64,000 bases of DNA, taken from assembly GCA_023436145.1 (NCBI GenBank), contig JAEZKP010000097.1:1-64000 (forward strand), given 5' to 3'. Below, one piece after another: positions 62,158 through 64,000 of the stretch. The notes under the pieces were generated by a model. It worked only from the letters and a program-made list of their open reading frames with translations, was not told the DNA's origin and searched no databases. Every line of letters starts with the position of its first letter. Within the stretch, counting starts at the first letter, position 1. The translations under genes were made by a program, and so were the position numbers. The stretch is from Fibrobacterota bacterium. Lineage in GTDB: Bacteria; Fibrobacterota; Chitinivibrionia; Chitinivibrionales; Chitinispirillaceae.

Positions 62158-62676
62158 ATGCCTTTAATGAGGAGTGGATGGGTGAATTTTAAAAATATCG
62201 GTTTTTCTGTTATGGTGATACTGGCTATTCAGAACTCATCTGCTCAAGTACTGCCCTACATTTCACCGGGATTCACTGTCGCCTGGAATTCAAGTAAACT
62301 GAAATCTGCATCATGGAAAATCAGTGTTGGTATCTTTTCTCCTGGAAATACAGATAAACTTGATGGATACTTCTGTAATATTACTTTGGGGAAAAGATAT
62401 CTTCTGGATGATTATAGTAAAGATTATTTATTTACCGAATGCGAAAGTGGAATATTTAAGGGATATTTATTTTACGGATCTGGTATTGGAACAGCCTATA
62501 TTCGTCAGGAAGAGAAAACAAGAGTAGTACCAAAATTCTCTTTGTTTACTGGAGATATTCTTTTTTTAAGATCAGATATGATTATAAATCATAAAAAAAT
62601 CGATTTAGATATTGGGGGTACTCTGGTTCTTCCCCTGAATAAGAGTTATATCGATCATATAAGACATACAATGTAA
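62158..62676 (+). CDS. Small secreted beta-rich protein of unknown function
   Basis: This 172-residue protein has a signal peptide (FSVMVILAIQNSSA) and a mature part with alternating strand character (LPYISPGFTVAWNSS, GYLFYGSGIGTAYI). It may be a small outer-membrane barrel or periplasmic protein, but it has no terminal Phe. No family is recognisable. Weak ribosome site. It is separated from the MG2-domain gene by 376 bases. Confidence 0.55.
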   Translation: MPLMRSGWVNFKNIGFSVMVILAIQNSSAQVLPYISPGFTVAWNSSKLKSASWKISVGIFSPGNTDKLDGYFCNITLGKRYLLDDYSKDYLFTECESGIFKGYLFYGSGIGTAYIRQEEKTRVVPKFSLFTGDILFLRSDMIINHKKIDLDIGGTLVLPLNKSYIDHIRHTM

Positions 62677-63052
62677 TATCTGATCTGGATATATAAAGAC
62701 TTATTGCAAATCCTTTACTCGATTGTATCTTCTCTGATTCTTTATGAACGGTAGCAGCAGCCACTGATTTTCTTCCTGCTCCCTCTTATTTTTTGGTGTA
62801 CACAGTATCTATATTTTTAATAACCCATCAAATATACCTGAACCGGATCAATAACACAGCACTCTTAAGATTAGGGGGTTGGGTGTTCTAGAGGTGATCT
62901 GGTAAAAAAGCAGATGGACCCGATAAGCAAAAGGGGCAAGTCGCTCCATAGGAATTGTTTATTGCAGATATTAATCTACAAAGAAACGAAAAGACCATAA
63001 GGGACGTTTATCTCCAGAAGATTGTTTATTTCATCTATAAAAAGGATTTTGC
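62677..63052 (+). other. 376-base non-coding region with a candidate structured leader
   Basis: No gene is visible. Bases 62843-62850 (CCGGATCA) can pair with 62895-62902 (TGATCTGG), while ATCTG in the second element can instead pair with CAGAT at 62911-62915. ATGGA (62914-62918) and TCCAT (62945-62949) enclose a CCC/GGGG hairpin. Such alternate pairings are what a regulatory leader would show, but I could not match any known riboswitch. An AAAAGGA site then leads to the MG2-domain gene. Confidence 0.3.
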
Positions 63053-64000
63053 ATGAAACTCTATTTTTTTGCCAGTCTGTTTGTTTTTCTGAGTTTTTCT
63101 TTTCTTTCCGCTAAACAGGAGGAAAAACAAGTAATAGCCGATAATCTGAGCAGAAAATTCAATCAATGGAACGATTCGTTGCCTGAAGATAGAGTTTACA
63201 TTCAATGTGATAAACCGTTTTATGCTCCAGGTGAAACCATCTGGCTCACTGCATTTATCCGGGATGCTGCTTCGTTTAAGGCATCAGGCAAAAGTGATAT
63301 AATTCATGTTGAGTTACTGAATCCTAAAGGAAGTGTAGAAAAAAAGATTTCTATTGTGGGTAAAAACGGTATAGCTCTGGGAGATTTTCAGCTCAACAAT
63401 GAGATTCCAGGTGGCCTGTATACTCTCAAAGCTTATACCAATTGGCAAAAAAACGATCCGGACCCTGCTTTTTTTATAAAAGAAATTCAAATCCAGCAAA
63501 TAGTTCTGCCCACATTAAAAATGAAACTGGACTTTACAAAAAAAGCATATGGACCAGGAGATAAAGTCAATGCAGAACTGCAACTGGAAACTAATCAGAA
63601 TAAAGCCCTTTCCTCATTTCCATTCAAATACACTGTCAGTATAGATGGTGTGCAGATAAAGGAACAGTCATTTAAGAGTGACAATGTTGGAAAAGCAGAA
63701 CTGGTGTTTAATCTTCCTTCTGAATTGTCCAGTACAGATGGAATACTTAATGTATTGATTGATTATGAAGGTCAGACAGAATCAATATCCAGATCGATTC
63801 CAATAGTGCTTAATAAAATATCGATGTCGTTTTTCCCTGAAGGCGGAGATGCAGTTTGCAATCTTGGCTCTGTTATAGCATTTCAGGCGAATAATGAGTT
63901 TGGTAAAGGTGCAGATATCCAGGGATATGTTACAGATGATAAAAATAATAAAGTGACTGATTTTTCAAGTTTTCACAGAGGCATGGGTGCATTTATTCTG
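63053..64000 (+). CDS. Alpha-2-macroglobulin-like MG2-domain protein, 3' end beyond window
   Basis: Three hundred and sixteen codons are visible before the window ends. The product has a signal peptide (FFASLFVFLSFSFLSA) and an MG2-type opening, DRVYIQCDKPFYAPGETIWL, the macroglobulin N-terminal segment that starts with a strand-rich domain. Bacterial relatives are large surface proteins, some with protease-trap features. A thioester or bait region cannot be seen because the gene continues. AAAAGGA precedes the ATG. Confidence 0.75.
   Translation, partial: MKLYFFASLFVFLSFSFLSAKQEEKQVIADNLSRKFNQWNDSLPEDRVYIQCDKPFYAPGETIWLTAFIRDAASFKASGKSDIIHVELLNPKGSVEKKISIVGKNGIALGDFQLNNEIPGGLYTLKAYTNWQKNDPDPAFFIKEIQIQQIVLPTLKMKLDFTKKAYGPGDKVNAELQLETNQNKALSSFPFKYTVSIDGVQIKEQSFKSDNVGKAELVFNLPSELSSTDGILNVLIDYEGQTESISRSIPIVLNKISMSFFPEGGDAVCNLGSVIAFQANNEFGKGADIQGYVTDDKNNKVTDFSSFHRGMGAFIL

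Noticed and set aside
62890..62950. Cyclic-di-GMP (GEMM-type) riboswitch before the MG2-domain gene
   Set aside because: A few GCAA-like bases are suggestive but the conserved core and helices do not match.
1..64000. CRISPR arrays, insertion sequences, integrases or phage genes
   Set aside because: No regularly spaced short repeats, transposase or integrase motifs were seen anywhere in the window.

Overview
The window looks like chromosome from an anaerobic, Gram-negative, polysaccharide-degrading bacterium. The best fit is the Fibrobacterota, perhaps the Chitinivibrionia side of the phylum; this is inference from gene content, not a marker-gene placement. Supporting signs are outer-membrane beta-barrels ending in Phe, SurA-type chaperones, lipoproteins, secreted proteins with Por-like C-terminal tails, a GH9 and a GH43 glycosidase, a CotH protein, a LamG/cohesin/dockerin protein, a sensory [FeFe]-hydrogenase, several radical-SAM enzymes and a B12-dependent ribonucleotide reductase. 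The DNA is AT-rich. No insertion sequence, prophage, CRISPR array or rRNA was seen.

Layout. Positions 1-9844 (minus): tRNA-Lys, then mfd, a tiny ORF, two parvulin-type PPIases, a methyltransferase, ftsE, a UDP-glucuronate-epimerase-like gene, a UDP-HexNAc dehydrogenase and a secreted protein cut by the window edge, packed like one long operon. Positions 9983-12377 (minus): two paralogous outer-membrane barrels. Positions 12580-15751 (minus): a three-gene sensory hydrogenase operon (thioredoxin-like ferredoxin, group C-like [FeFe]-hydrogenase with PAS, SpoIIE-type phosphatase). Positions 15972-25481 (plus): leaderless GH9, uvsE with a truncated DHH gene, wrbA, a THUMP protein, a zinc alcohol dehydrogenase, a secreted CotH protein and a small zinc-finger protein.

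Positions 25590-34226: a chemoreceptor, a B12/radical-SAM protein, and secreted proteins including the LamG-LamG-cohesin-dockerin protein. Positions 34760-45673: Na/phosphate cotransporter, an extended KamA-like enzyme, a MerR-ClC pair, a second chemoreceptor, a methyltransferase and a secreted GH43-ricin protein. Positions 45690-51533: a Cys-cluster protein and a rhodanese on the minus strand, then a plus-strand run of a Cys/His-rich exported protein, an OB-like lipoprotein, a MacB-type permease and ATPase, an outer-membrane barrel and an FMN-binding-like periplasmic protein. I regard this run as the best candidate for an undescribed envelope system.

Positions 51549-64000: an EamA transporter, an orphan membrane protein and hisD; a Nif3-family protein; a voltage-gated K+ channel with a zinc-ribbon tail; a miniature flagellar rod-like protein; nrdJ with a structured leader and a good promoter; prfB with its programmed +1 frameshift; a YkgJ-type Cys-cluster protein; a GNAT acetyltransferase; a small secreted protein; a possibly structured leader; and the start of an alpha-2-macroglobulin-like MG2-domain protein that runs off the window.
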